Shown: piece by piece, positions 30,018-39,125 of the stretch
Layout: each line of letters begins with the position of its first letter
Position numbering within the stretch: position 1 is the stretch's first letter
Assembly (NCBI RefSeq): GCF_033807575.1
Contig: NC_084703.1
Span: forward strand, 2,170,001-2,234,000
Origin: Cydia pomonella
Lineage: Eukaryota > Arthropoda > Insecta > Lepidoptera > Tortricidae
Length of the DNA stretch: 64,000 nt
Direction: 5' to 3'
Made by a program: the position numbers and the translations under genes
Notes under the pieces: model-generated
Databases searched by the model: none
What the model saw: the letters and a program-made list of their open reading frames with translations, nothing else
What the model was told of the DNA's origin: nothing

Positions 30018-30554
30018 ATACCGGGCGTGGCCTCTAACACGAGCAATAAATTTAACTGTGGCTACTCCTCAAACTTACCAACATTTGTTCAGCGAGTTTA
30101 GAAAATTATGAATTCTTTAGACTTCCTATTTTTCATACAAATTAAATATTACTTTCAATGTACGCTGTCATCTGTGTAATTGACGTTGATTTTCACGTTT
30201 TAAACCTAACGAAATTCGCAATACATTGCGTCTTAGAATAAACTTTAAAGTGTTCTAAAAATCAAAAGTTATTTTAAAAAGTTGCTGAACAAATGTTGGT
30301 CAGTTTGAGGGGTACAGCCTACAGTTTAATTTATTGCCCCTGTTCAGTACCCCTAGTGTAAATAAATCCGATTTCGAAACGTGACGTACGCGTTTGCGTT
30401 TAGTCTCATTTTGTATTGGATTTAGAAAGAGCGCGCACAAGCGGGACGTTTTGGAAACTCAAAATCCTATACAAAATGAGACTTAACGCAAACGCGTTCG
30501 TCACGTTATGATGTCGATCAAATTTACACTAGGGGTACTGGGCACACCCGGTAT
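30018..30554. mobile_element. TIR element with MITE D inside its right repeat
   Basis: The left repeat (ATACCGGGCGTGGCC, then GCAATAAATTTAACTGTGG and CAACATTTGTTCAGC at 30018-30093) pairs with two right pieces. One is GCTGAACAAATGTTGG to AATTTATTGCCCC at 30283-30341. The other is GGCACACCCGGTAT at 30541-30554. The gap between the right pieces is exactly MITE D. The arms total about 70 bp. The 190 bp core has no frame. Confidence 0.72.
30345..30540. mobile_element. Family D palindromic MITE, nested
   Basis: CAGTACCCCTAGTGTAAAT to its inverse, 196 bp, both ends intact. It is the younger element in the nest. Confidence 0.92.
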
Positions 30555-30764
30555 ATTATGCTGAAGTGATCGCCGTTAAAATCAAAATGGATTAAAATAA
30601 TTTGTGAAAAAGGAATATTTAGGTATTATTCCTACTCGTATTAACTTTACATTTTTGGATCACCCTTCTCCTAGCCTTGTCTGGAATGATCCTGCCTACG
30701 AAGCAGGAGGTTCATGGTTCGAATCCTGGAAAGGGCATTTATTAGCCACCAAACTGTTTCTGTT

Positions 30765-30870
30765 CAGCCCAATGGTTGACTGGTAGAGAATGCCTCAAGG
30801 CGTTAAGTCCGCCATTTGTACTCTTCTTTGTAAATTTGCGCAATAAAGTTTAAATAAATAAAATATATTT
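30765..30870 (+). mobile_element. Family J retroposon tail inside SINE A
   Basis: GGTTGACTGGTAGAGAATGC, GCGTTAAGTCCGCCATTTG, GCGCAATAAAGTTT and (AAAT)3. It sits between two halves of a SINE A. Confidence 0.65.
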
Positions 30871-30935
30871 GTGTGCTGATCACAAATTGTTCCTGAGTTA
30901 TGGATGTTGTGAAAATGAAAATGAAAAAATGGAAA

Positions 30936-31078
30936 AATATTTATTTCCTTATTTTAGATACAGGAACAAATATCTGTGCTCCTCCCACAAATATATGCCC
31001 TTCCTGGGATCCGAACCCAGGACCATTATTAGTTTCATAGGCAGGGTCACTACCCACTAGGCCAGACCGGTCGTCAAA
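30936..31078 (-). mobile_element. SINE family A, 3'-truncated, minus strand
   Basis: ACAGGAACAAATATCTGTGC, GGATCCGAACCCAGG (B-box complement) and ACTAGGCCAGACCGGTCGTC. The 3' third is missing. Confidence 0.8.
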
Positions 31079-31157
31079 ATATATAACTATATGTATGTTA
31101 TACATATATATCGACGTCGAGTGCCCACAACACAAGCCTTATTGAGCTTACTGTGAG

Positions 31158-31377
31158 AATATAGTTCGTTTGCGCTGAGAATGCAGTAAAATCATTAATG
31201 TCCGCCGATATAGCCACGCCGGCTACCAATCAAATCGTTCCTAATCAGAAAGTCAAGTTCACAGTGACCAGTTGAAATCATATTTTCAAATTAGGAACGA
31301 TTTGATTTGTCACCACCATCGCTAAGCCAGCGGGCAGTGATGATTTTACTGCATTCTTAACGCAAAAACTATAGTCG
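31158..31377. mobile_element. Fold-back MITE with nested inverted pairs
   Basis: Outer pair: GAGAATGCAGTAAAATCAT (31177) with ATGATTTTACTGCATTCTTA (31328), flanked by TATAGTT and AACTATAG. Inner pair: CAATCAAATCGTTCCTAAT (31228) with ATTAGGAACGATTTGATTTG (31290). 220 bp overall. Confidence 0.75.
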
Positions 31378-31644
31378 ACATGTCCTTCACGAGCAAGTGA
31401 GTTCAATCTAATAATAGATTGAACGCACTCACTCTTCAACTCACTGAAGATTTAACTCGTTCTGTAACTCATCTATCTCAGTTACTTGCTCGCTCTTGCC
31501 CACTCATGATTCAAATGAGCCAGCCGAGCCAAACGAGTGAGACGATGCGAATATGCGAAACGACAGTTTCAGAGCGGTTAGGAAGAATTCGGAGGGAGTC
31601 GGGAAAACAGCGGGATTGTATCTAATGATTCGCCATCTCTCTTA
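31378..31644. other. Unassigned, rich in ACTCACT motifs
   Basis: GTTCAATCTAATAATAGATT plus GAAC at 31401-31424 is a perfect 10 bp-arm hairpin. The following CACTCACTCTTCAACTCACT is loosely repetitive. The 68-codon frame at 31419-31625 is Ser/Thr-rich and not recognised. Confidence 0.4.
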
Positions 31645-32090
31645 CTCACTCCTGTACAATAGATTCTACAGATCCACTTAGCGAAATAAGCGAAATGAGT
31701 GATATATGTATATCTCCGGGAGTGCAAGATATTAATCACTCTTTTCAACTCCGTGAAGCGTTTTGAGCATCTCTAGGTGAATCTGTGTAAAATTGTCCTA
31801 TAATATCCGAAGGGGTAGGCAGAGACCACGGATTTCCACTTGCTACGATCCTGATATATCTCTTTCGCTTCCATCACTTTCATAACATTCCTCATACACG
31901 CTCGTCGGTTTAGGGTGCTCTTGACCTGGCCTCTCTTCAGGATTTTCCCGATTTGATCAGAGAAAGTCCGCCGAGGTCTACCCCTTCCAGCTCCCTCGTC
32001 TACTTGTCCCTTTGTCAGCCTTCTTTCACTCATTATTTCCACGTGTCCAAACCATCTCAACATACCTTTCTCATTTAATTTCTTGTCTTT
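31645..32090 (-). pseudogene. LINE reverse transcriptase C-terminus and 3' end
   Basis: The minus strand reads MLRWFGHVEIMSERRLTKGQ, then GRGRPRRTFSDQIGKIL and NRRACMRNVMKVMEAKEIYQ to RSKWKSVVSAYPFG. This is a very common lepidopteran non-LTR C-terminus. The 3' untranslated sequence at 31645-31800 (GGTGAATCTGTGTAAAATTG on the plus strand) also occurs at 33710-33900. The frame is open for about 96 codons. Upstream RT is absent. Confidence 0.85.
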
Positions 32091-32163
32091 TAATTATTCA
32101 TATAAGAATTCAAGTCTTGAAGACCCTTTACATCTCTAAAGAATTTTAGTATTTGTTGTTTGT

Positions 32164-32412
32164 TGACGACCGGTTTGGCCTGCCTACGAAGCTGATGGTC
32201 CCGGGTTCAAATCCTGGTGAGGACATTTGTTCGTGTGATGAACACGGATATTTTTTTCTGAGTCATGGTTGTTTTCTATGTATTTAAGTGTTTATAATTA
32301 TATCTTATATACATCGTTGTCTAGGTACCTACAACACAAGCCTTATTGAGCTTACTGTGGGACTTAGTCAATTTGTGTAATAATGTCCTATAATATTTAT
32401 TTATTTATTTAT
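32164..32412 (+). mobile_element. SINE family A lacking the A box
   Basis: GACGACCGGTTTGGCCTGCC shows a clean deletion of about 16 bp against other copies (GGCCTAGTGGGTAGTGACCC). It falls between short CCT repeats. The B box GGGTTCAAATCC and the (ATTT)n tail are intact. Confidence 0.88.
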
Positions 32413-32829
32413 TTTATTATATATCATAGTTATTGTTTGTGTAATTCGACATTTAGATACTGTATACATCTCTAATAAATCTAATATATCATTTGTTCCA
32501 TATTTGTAAATTTATTTTGTAATTTTTTGGTTATTTTTATTGACATGTAAATGTGCCCCTTTGCTGAATAAATGTTTGATGTATAATTAATTCATTAAAC
32601 GGAATAATATTATAAAAATCCAAGTAAGCCATCAGTCTTTGTTCCATTTACGTTATTTCTATTTACTATATCGTGTCGGGCCGTGGGAGCAGACATGTGC
32701 ATATGACCCGAATAACAGGCATTTTGCATCGATCCAGGGACTGGGAGAGGCTAGGGTTATCCCCCTAAGTGCACTGGGTATTTTACAGTTTTTTATTTGG
32801 CTTAATTAGCCTGGTCTCCGACCCAACGC
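32413..32829. other. No gene seen
   Basis: AT-rich to 32660, including a likely AATAAATG retroposon end near 32567. Then GC-richer text (GTCGGGCCGTGGGAGCAGAC, GGGACTGGGAGAGGCTAGGG) found once in the window. Confidence 0.35.
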
Positions 32830-33221
32830 TTAACTCGCGCACTAAGGGTTCCGTACCATTACGCAAAAAACGGCATAAACATCACGTTTGTTGTATCTGA
32901 GCCCCGCGTAAATATTTATTTGTGACGTTACTATGAAATGGGACCTTATTGTCGATGGCGCTTCTGCCGTCATACAAATACACTGCGCGACGCAGTGCGG
33001 CGTAAGCGCCATCGACAAAAAAGGTCTCTTTTCCTAGATAATGCCACATTTTATTCCGTTTTTAGTATTTGTTGTTAAAGCGGCAACAAAAATACATCAT
33101 CTGTGAAAATTTCAACTGCCTAGCTATCGCGGTTCATGAGATACAGCCTGGTGACAGACAAAGAGTGGAGTCTTAATAAGGTTCCGTTTTTACCTTTTGG
33201 GTACGGAGCCCAAAAAGGACC
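32830..33221 (+). repeat. Family F dispersed repeat, third variant
   Basis: It starts CTCGCGCACTAAGGGTTCCG and includes ATCACGTTTGTTGTATCTGA, ACATCATCTGTGAAAATTTC and GCGGTTCATGAGATACAGCC. It ends GGTACGGAGCCCAAAAAGG. CATACAAATACACTGCGCGA (32973) sits in an inverted pair, GTCGATGGCGCTTCTGCCG with GGCGTAAGCGCCATCGAC (32952-33018), which looks like a small extra insertion. Confidence 0.7.
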
Positions 33222-33228
33222 TTTAATA

Positions 33229-33361
33229 GCCATAGTAAAAATCACCCCTGAAAATAAATAATAAAATAAGCATTTAAAGCATAATATTTCTTAAAATTAT
33301 ATCGAATAATAAACGTTCATAAGAATATTTCATATTCAGCCAGGGGCGATTTTATTATGGT
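33229..33361. mobile_element. Small MITE
   Basis: GCCATAGTAAAAATCACCCC and GGGGCGATTTTATTATGGTT are inverted ends around 95 bp of AT-rich DNA. Confidence 0.65.
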
Positions 33362-33551
33362 TTTCCGGTTAGGCCCTTTCATTAACGAACGAATTGAAAG
33401 AAATGCAACTGTGTTACAATTTGAAATGATATAAATTACATTGAAGTTATAAGTGCTTTGAGTAGGACCGTGGGCTTTGGGAGGTTAGAGTCGGGCCAAG
33501 ATAATGCATGACCTTAGTTAATACATACATACATAAATATAATCACGCCTA
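33362..33551. other. No gene seen
   Basis: AT-rich, unassigned. Confidence 0.4.
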
Positions 33552-33700
33552 CTATCTGGAGCCAGAGCTCAACGAGGGCGGGAATGCTAGGGTCGGCAAC
33601 GCGCATGTGACTCCTCTGGAGTTGCAGGCGTACATAGGCTACGGAGACTGCTTACCATCAGGCGGGCCGTATGCTTGTTTGCCACCGACGTAGTATAAAA
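33552..33700 (+). mobile_element. Family C 3' end
   Basis: CCAGAGCTCAACGAGGGCGG, GGCGTACATAGGCTACGGAG and GCTTGTTTGCCACCGACGTA, ending TATAAAA. 5'-truncated. Confidence 0.82.
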
Positions 33701-34032
33701 TCTGGAGGGATAGGCAGAGACCACGGACCACTCTCTCCTGAACAATAGATTCTACAGCTCCACTAAGTAAAATAAGCGAAATGAGTGATATATGTATATC
33801 TCCGCGAGTGAAAGATATTAATCACTCTTTTCAACTCAGTGAAGCGTTTTGAGCATCTCTAGGTGAATCTGTGTAAAATTGTCCTATAATATCCGGAGGG
33901 GTAGGCAGGGACCACGGATTTCCACTTGCTACGATCCTGGCATACCTCTTTCGCTTCCTTCACTTTCATGACATTCCTCATACACGCTCGTCGGTTTAGG
34001 GTGCTCTTGACCTGGCCTATCTTCAGGATTTT
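33701..34032 (-). pseudogene. LINE 3' end, second copy
   Basis: It matches 31645-31955. On the plus strand are AGTGATATATGTATATCTCC, GTGAATCTGTGTAAAATTGT, ATTTCCACTTGCTACGATCC and ACACGCTCGTCGGTTTAGGG. The coding part stops near the complement of GGCCTATCTTCAGG. A duplicated fragment of the 3' end (GGGATAGGCAGAGACCACGG) is at its left. Confidence 0.75.
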
Positions 34033-34155
34033 CTAAATGTTATCATAAATATCAAATTTCTATTAAAATATGATGTTTATAATCATATTCCGTTGAACTA
34101 CAACATGGCGCAGTCGTCACGAGAATATTTTTGTTTTTTGCTCATTAATGTTGTT

Positions 34156-34430
34156 CGAGCGCTGGTGACCTAGCGGTAAGAGCGGGCGACTTGCAATCCG
34201 GAGGTCGCGGGTTCAAACCCCGGCTCGTACCAATGAGTTTTTCGGAACTTATGTACGAAATATCATTTGATATTTACCAGTCGCTTTTCGGTGAAGGAAA
34301 ACATCGTGAGGAAACCGGACTAATCCCAATAAGGCCTAATTTACCCTCTGGGTTGGAAGGTCAGATGGCAGTCGCTTTCGTATAAACTAGTACTCCAATT
34401 CCTGGGATTAGTTGCCAAGCGGCAACAAAC
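34156..34430 (+). mobile_element. SINE family B
   Basis: GAGCGCTGGTGACCTAGCGG opens the head. A box and B box (GGTCGCGGGTTCAAACCCC) are both intact. The 3' end is cut after GATTAGTTGCCAAGCGGC, losing the last 50 bp. Confidence 0.9.
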
Positions 34431-34689
34431 AGAAACAAAACTGCATTCAAAGATCTTCTAAAATTCACTTGGCTCACCCGGGATTCGAACCAACTTAAAG
34501 TTAAAGTATGCCTTCGCGATTTTACTATACGAATCGGTAGGATAAAATTTGTCTAATAAACATTTGAGACAACTGTTGTAAGAGACAATTATGAAATTGA
34601 ATTTTTATTACCTACAAGTTTTTTATTACGTAGGTAATGTTCATTTGTAACAAGCATTAGAGACTAAAATGTTATACTAAGTTTTTTTG
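34431..34689. other. No gene seen
   Basis: CTCACCCGGGATTCGAACC (34473) resembles a B-box complement of another tRNA-like element. The rest is AT-rich. Confidence 0.35.
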
Positions 34690-34699
34690 AAATAGTTAT

Positions 34700-35310
34700 T
34701 GTTTAAGAGTACCGAGGCACCGAGACCGACCAGCTGTTTGTGATGCAAAAGAAATGTGTTCGTATCTTAGCTAATGTGCGTATCCCAAACAGTTGCCGCC
34801 CATACTTTATTCAATATAGGTTATTAACCTTGCCTTGTATTTATATATTACAGGCTGCACTTTTTGTTCGGGAACATTCATATTTATTCACATTAAAACA
34901 AGACAAGGAAAACACGAGAACGCAGTATAGAAATAAACTACTATTACCAAAGACTAACCTAGAGATGTGTAAAAATAGTCCCCAATATAAATGTATTTTA
35001 ATAACAAATAAAATTCCCAATAATATTAAGCTAGAAACTCGGAACACAGTGTTTAAAAATAAATTAGAAAAAATATTAATTGATAAATGTTATTATTCGG
35101 TTAAGGATTTTCTTAATGACGATAGTTTATAACATGCTTTTTTTGTAATATTATTAATTGTCATGTTTAAATGAGAAGACTTGTTTTGTTTAGTTTTAAG
35201 TTAATGTTGTGTGCCCTTACAGGGTGTCATGGTCTGACTTGTATTTTATGGTATAACATCTTGATTTATTATGTACCTGACTTTACAACAAATAAATCAT
35301 AAAAAAAGAG
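34700..35310 (+). pseudogene. LINE 3' end with open RT C-terminal frame
   Basis: From 34740 an open frame of 130 codons reads MMQKKCVRILANVRIPNSCR, then LLTLPCIYILQAALFVREHS, NTRTQYRNKLLLP and FKNKLEKILIDKCYYSVKDF, with a TAA at 35130-35132. The order (QKK.IRI, TLP.IYI, NTR, then K.LE..L) is the post-thumb C-terminus of Jockey/CR1-like LINEs. The initial Met is a residue inside the original protein, since in-frame QLF lies just upstream. A stop at 34704-34706 ends similarity. The 3' sequence ends AACAAATAAATCATAAAAAA. Confidence 0.85.
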
Positions 35311-35521
35311 GTAATGATAATTGTTGTGAATATTTGTTTGTTATAACGCGGTGAAAATCTCGTTTTTGGCAATGACGCCTCTTTTTGGATGTCACTTGGT
35401 TTAGACATGCCTACTAACTTACATTCAAGTTAAAATAAAAATCGCTAAAATCATGTGTAAACAGATAAACTTTACTTATTCGTTGTATTGTTTTCTTTGC
35501 CAAGAATTAAAAATAAATAAT

Positions 35522-35715
35522 GTGTTGTGTGCAGAACACACAGACACAAATACACATTTTTTTTTAAAGATATCATTTTAACATAACTTCAAGAATGAGT
35601 TATTGAAGTCTATCAGGTTAGTCGTGCCCACAGTGAATAACATTCTAGTTCGATGATAAGACTGAATAAAGCCAAAAAGGGGTGTTACAATTTGGTGCCG
35701 TGACCAGGATTTTAA
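35522..35715 (+). mobile_element. LTR retrotransposon remnant: LTR end and primer-binding site
   Basis: GGGGTGTTACA at 35679-35689, after a GACTGAATAAAGCC polyadenylation-type motif, is followed by ATT and TGGTGCCGTGACCAGGAT (35693-35710). The text TGGTGCCGTGACC is complementary to a tRNA 3' end finishing in CCA, as in an LTR-element primer-binding site. A possible LTR start is TGTTGTGTGCAGAACACACA at 35522. No second LTR or gag/pol frame is visible. Confidence 0.5.
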
Positions 35716-36474
35716 AAATCCAGATTCTAGGTCTAAAGTACCTAGGTCTTGAGCTATAACCAAGATTACACAGGCATAACATAATCTGAGTACAATGGAC
35801 CATTCAAGCGAGGTTCCCCAGGGTCCCAACTTAATTCTAAGTTTGCAAACCCACTCATTTATTTAAGCGTCGCGGGTAAGGTTGTGCAAGTTGGCTCCTG
35901 TTTCCTCGTCGGCCATGAATTTTAAGATGGAACGTTGCAAAGGGCTCTGGGGATCGGAATTCAAAGTCATTGTCGGAAATTGAGGGGTGCAATGACAGCT
36001 TTCTATTTGTTGACGATTTTTTCTATATTTTTAATTTAGGATAAAAAGATATAACTAAGAGCATCATTTTTCGAACGATTCGTGGCCCATTGGTGGGTCA
36101 CGAGCGAATATAGAAAGGGCCCAAAAAACCAAGTGCAGCCAAATATTAAATAATCTACTGTCTGCAAATTCCACCCAATTATAATTGTTAAAACATAATA
36201 TTAATGTGTAACTTGTAAATTCGTACGCAAGTGTGACAGGGAGGCTAAGTTATTATATTATTATTATATTTTAATGCGAAAGTTACTCTTGCCTGTTACC
36301 TCTTCACGCTTAAACTGCTAAACCGATTTAGATGAAATTTGGTTTAGACATAGTTTAAGGCCTGGAGAGGTAGTTAGGATAGTTTTTATCAATTACCGTT
36401 ATCGTTCCTCAAAGGCGAAGTCATGGAGAAAAGTTAGTTTATGATAATACTTATAATAATAATTCAGCTTATAT
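35716..36474. other. Possible LTR element leader, then family Q-like repeat
   Basis: 35716-35960 is moderately GC-rich and may be the 5' leader of the LTR element (TCGCGGGTAAGGTTGTGCAA, CTCCTGTTTCCTCGTCGGCC). 36290-36425 (CTTCACGCTTAAACTGCTAA, CCGATTTAGATGAAATTTGG) is a family Q-like repeat. No gene. Confidence 0.35.
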
Positions 36475-36577
36475 ACGTCCCACTGCTGGGCACAGGCCTC
36501 CTCTCATGTGCGAGAGGGCTCGGGCTATAGTCCCCACGCTAGCCCAATGCGGATTGAGGACTTCACATACAGTTTAT
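36475..36577 (-). mobile_element. Family L SINE 3' end
   Basis: ATATACGTCCCACTGCTGGG, CACAGGCCTCCTCTCATGTG and CCCAATGCGGATTGAGGACT match 61705-61800. There the same text joins a tRNA-like head. Confidence 0.75.
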
Positions 36578-36660
36578 GATAAAAATGGAAATATGGTAGC
36601 CATGTCAGCAAATAGACCTCAGCATCGAATTAAATTCTTCAATCAAACTTGCCTTAAGAA
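36578..36660 (+). repeat. 80 bp direct repeat, left copy
   Basis: GATAAAAATGGAAATATGGT to CTTGCCTTAA. The right copy is at 36981-37060 with about six differences. SINE B lies between them. Confidence 0.9.
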
Positions 36661-36668
36661 AAAAAAAA

Positions 36669-36980
36669 GTGCTGTTGGCCTAGCGGTAAGAGCGTGCGAC
36701 TTGCAATCCGGAGGTCGCGGGTTCAAACCCGGCTCGTACCAATGAGTTTTTTGGAACTTACGTACGAATTTGATATTTACCAGTCGCTTTTCGGTGAAGG
36801 AAAACATCGTGAGGAAACCGGACTAATCCCAACCAGGCCTAGTTTACCCTCTGGGTTGGAAGGTCAGATGGCAGTCGCTTTCGTAGAAACTAGTGCCTAC
36901 GCCAAATCTTGGGATTAGTTGTCAAGCGGACCCAGGCTCCCATGAGCCGTGGCAAAATGCCGGGACAACGCGAGGAAGAA
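36669..36980 (+). mobile_element. SINE family B between 80 bp direct repeats
   Basis: AGTGCTGTTGGCCTAGCGGT opens the head, GGTCGCGGGTTCAAACCC is the B box, and CGGGACAACGCGAGGAAGAA is the 3' end. A poly(A) run (36659-36667) lies on the 5' side, which is unusual for this family. Confidence 0.9.
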
Positions 36981-37060
36981 GATAAAAATGGAAATATGGT
37001 AGCCATGCCAGCGAATAGACCCCAGCATCGAATTAAATTCTTCAGTCAAACTCGCCTTTA
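36981..37060 (+). repeat. 80 bp direct repeat, right copy
   Basis: GATAAAAATGGAAATATGGT to ACTCGCCTTTA. The pair of copies is far longer than a normal SINE target duplication. Confidence 0.9.
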
Positions 37061-37624
37061 CTAGTAAAAAGTCCAAAAAACCGAATTCTTTTAAAAAAAA
37101 ACTTTACGCGCCAAAAGTCTAAAAAAGCTCTTCGAAAAAAATCCGTTCCAAGCAACCGTCACAGAACATTTTCAGGCAGAGCATCCACTCTATACTAATT
37201 GCCAACATTAGCTATTCCATTTGTTGGTTCAAATGTACGATGACGAGCGCTCTGTCACTCTAGTCTGTTAAAGCATGTCAGTGGAAACTGGGAGTATTGG
37301 GGTGTAACTGGATGTTAGGTTAGGTTAGGTTAGGTACATCGACCTATATTTCTTTTTTGAGTTTTTTTTGTGTGAGGCTAATTTTATTCAAATTTGTATA
37401 CTTTATTAAATTGGGGATTTAAAAAAACGTAAAAATTAAAAATTTTTTTTTTTGTAAATGAACTAAATGAACTATGCCATTTAGTTCCCTTACCCCCGGA
37501 GTTAACGGAATTCCAAAAACACGGTATATAATTTTCGCTACATACCAGGAAACCCATGTTATCGGCTACGACGTAGCGCTGCGAACGTAGCTTAGCGGTG
37601 AAAGTGTTACCACAGAATCACGAG
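37061..37624. other. No gene seen; short interstitial telomere-type repeat
   Basis: TTAGG is repeated four times without error at 37315-37334 (GTTAGGTTAGGTTAGGTTAG), the insect telomere unit. A CGACGTAGCGCTGCGAACGT motif is at 37568. Otherwise AT-rich. Confidence 0.6.
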
Positions 37625-37784
37625 GTCTTTCGATCCTAATAGAAGAAAAGGTGTCCCAAAATCTCCATACATTTTTCGTTCTGGATGAAAACCCATTACC
37701 GTCATATAAGTCTTTTAAAAATGGTAATTGAATGGAAAAATAATTCTTGGGACACTTTCTAGCTCCTATTCAGATCGAAAGAGT
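37625..37784. mobile_element. MITE with about 35 bp inverted ends
   Basis: TCTTTCGATCCTAATAGAAG and GAAAAGGTGTCCCAA on the left pair with TTGGGACACTTTCTAGCTCC and TATTCAGATCGAAAGAG on the right. 160 bp. Confidence 0.72.
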
Positions 37785-37790
37785 ACCTAG

Positions 37791-37937
37791 AATAAATAAT
37801 AAATAAATAAATATTATAGGACATTATTACACAAATTGACTAAGTCCCACAGCAAGCTCAATAAGGTTTGTATTGAGGGTACTTACACAACGATACATAT
37901 AATATATAAATATTTATAAATACTTAAATACATAGAA
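37791..37937 (-). mobile_element. SINE family A, 5'-truncated
   Basis: (AAAT)n tail, TTATAGGACATTATTACACA, AAGTCCCACAGCAAGCTCAA and ATACTTAAATACATAGAAC. The tRNA-like head is absent. Confidence 0.88.
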
Positions 37938-38020
37938 CCTAGAAATAGCATAAAATTTCCCAAATATGAAACAAATTCCGGATAACATACTTAGTTAATA
38001 GGAATATATAATATAATAAA

Positions 38021-38280
38021 TGACAACCAGTTTGGCCTAGTGGATAGTGACCCTGCCTACGAAGCCGATGGTCCCGGGTTCAAATCCTGGTGAGGGCATT
38101 TATTCGTGTGATGAGCATGGATATTTGTTTCTGAGTCATGGGTGTTTTCTATGTATTTAAGTATTTATATATTATATATATATCGTTGTCTAAGTACCCT
38201 CAACACAAGCCTTATTGAGCTTACTGTGGGACTTAGTCAATTTGTGTAATAATGTCCTATAATATTTTTTTTTTTTTTTT
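38021..38280 (+). mobile_element. SINE family A, full length
   Basis: TGACAACCAGTTTGGCCTAG, B box GGGTTCAAATCC and tail TGTCCTATAATATTTTTTTT. The usual (ATTT)n tail is replaced by an 18 bp T run. Confidence 0.9.
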
Positions 38281-38329
38281 ATAATAGGTAAATTGAACCA
38301 AATCTTAGAACAACGTATGAAACTAAATC

Positions 38330-38378
38330 GTAAAAATCGGCCAGGCGCATGTCGTGCCATGCTCAGTGTGGGGTACCC
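38330..38378 (+). repeat. Family F edge
   Basis: TCGGCCAGGCGCATGTCGTG and CATGCTCAGTGTGGGGTACC match the left edge of 14860-15569. Confidence 0.65.
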
Positions 38379-38389
38379 AAAATAGTTAT

Positions 38390-38455
38390 TTAGTGCGAGA
38401 AATAGGAAATTCGTAATGAGTGGCGATAAATTCGACACGAGTTCGCAACTGTTCG
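38390..38455 (-). mobile_element. Family N fold-back element, deleted copy
   Basis: AGTGCGAGAAATAGGAAATT, GTGGCGATAAATTCGACACG and AGTTCGCAACTG. The central hairpin present at 29758 and 49888 is missing. Confidence 0.6.
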
Positions 38456-38486
38456 CATACTGCGCCTTTTTTTTTGCAGCCAATTC

Positions 38487-38990
38487 AATTGGCTACTTGA
38501 CAGTTTTTTGTAAATAATGTCAAACGATCTTGATTTTCCTGAGGATCAAATGTCTATATAGGTCTCATGGCATTTAAGCAACACAAAGGTCAGAAATGAG
38601 AGTTAAAGTCTGACGCTCGCACTCGACGATTGAAACGCCTCTAACAAAATGATAAGGTGATGTGACGTCACATCATATAAGTCTGTCCTAAATGTATGGA
38701 AAATCAAGAAAATTGCCATTTTGACCCTGAAATATTGCGTTTATGTGTATAGTTGTTTATGTGTATAATTTATTTTTCAATAAAATGTATGGAATCGAAT
38801 GGTACCATTTTTTAAATCTATTTTTGAAAGACAAAAAAATCGTTTTTTTTTTAGACTTTAGAGCCTTGTATTTTTTTATAATCTCAATATAATTTTTTGA
38901 ATTCCACTTTTTTTATAATTGATGGCTCATTTTCTATCCATTTAACAAAATTTTGTTATAATATTTAACATGTATGTCAAGGACCCAATT
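38487..38990 (-). mobile_element. Family O MITE, second copy
   Basis: AATTGGCTACTTGACAGT at the left and ACATGTATGTCAAGGACCC at the right are the terminal repeats. The interior TGTGACGTCACATCATATAA matches 3169-3658 in reverse. It has a small duplication (TTATGTGTATA twice near 38752). Confidence 0.78.
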
Positions 38991-39034
38991 GTTTTTGTAG
39001 TAGTATTATCAGAAAATCAACAACTATAATCCAT

Positions 39035-39125
39035 ATCATCCACGATGACGCGCAAATTTGTCAAATCTAACCTTTAAAAACATGACAGTTCGAGTCAAGG
39101 CAAGCGTCTTCGTGAATGACACCTC
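39035..39125 (+). mobile_element. Family P short MITE
   Basis: ATCCACGATGACGCGCAAAT, GTCAAATCTAACCTTTAAAA and CGTCTTCGTGAATGACAC. As at 3.7 kb it lies about 50 bp from a family O MITE. Confidence 0.65.

Larger units (their letters stand above)
30655..31150. mobile_element. SINE A broken up by later insertions
   Basis: A plus-strand SINE A head (30660-30744, with CATGGTTCGAATCCTGGAAA) continues at about 30872 (GTGCTGATCACAAATTG, TTCCTGAGTTATGGATG). It ends at 31111-31150 (GCCCACAACACAAGCC, TTATTGAGCTTACTGTGAG). A family J tail occupies 30765-30870 and a truncated minus-strand SINE A occupies about 30936-31078. Confidence 0.65.

Noticed and set aside
35578..35829. Minus-strand 83-codon frame
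   Set aside because: It overlaps the LTR remnant and reads across its primer-binding site. No domain.
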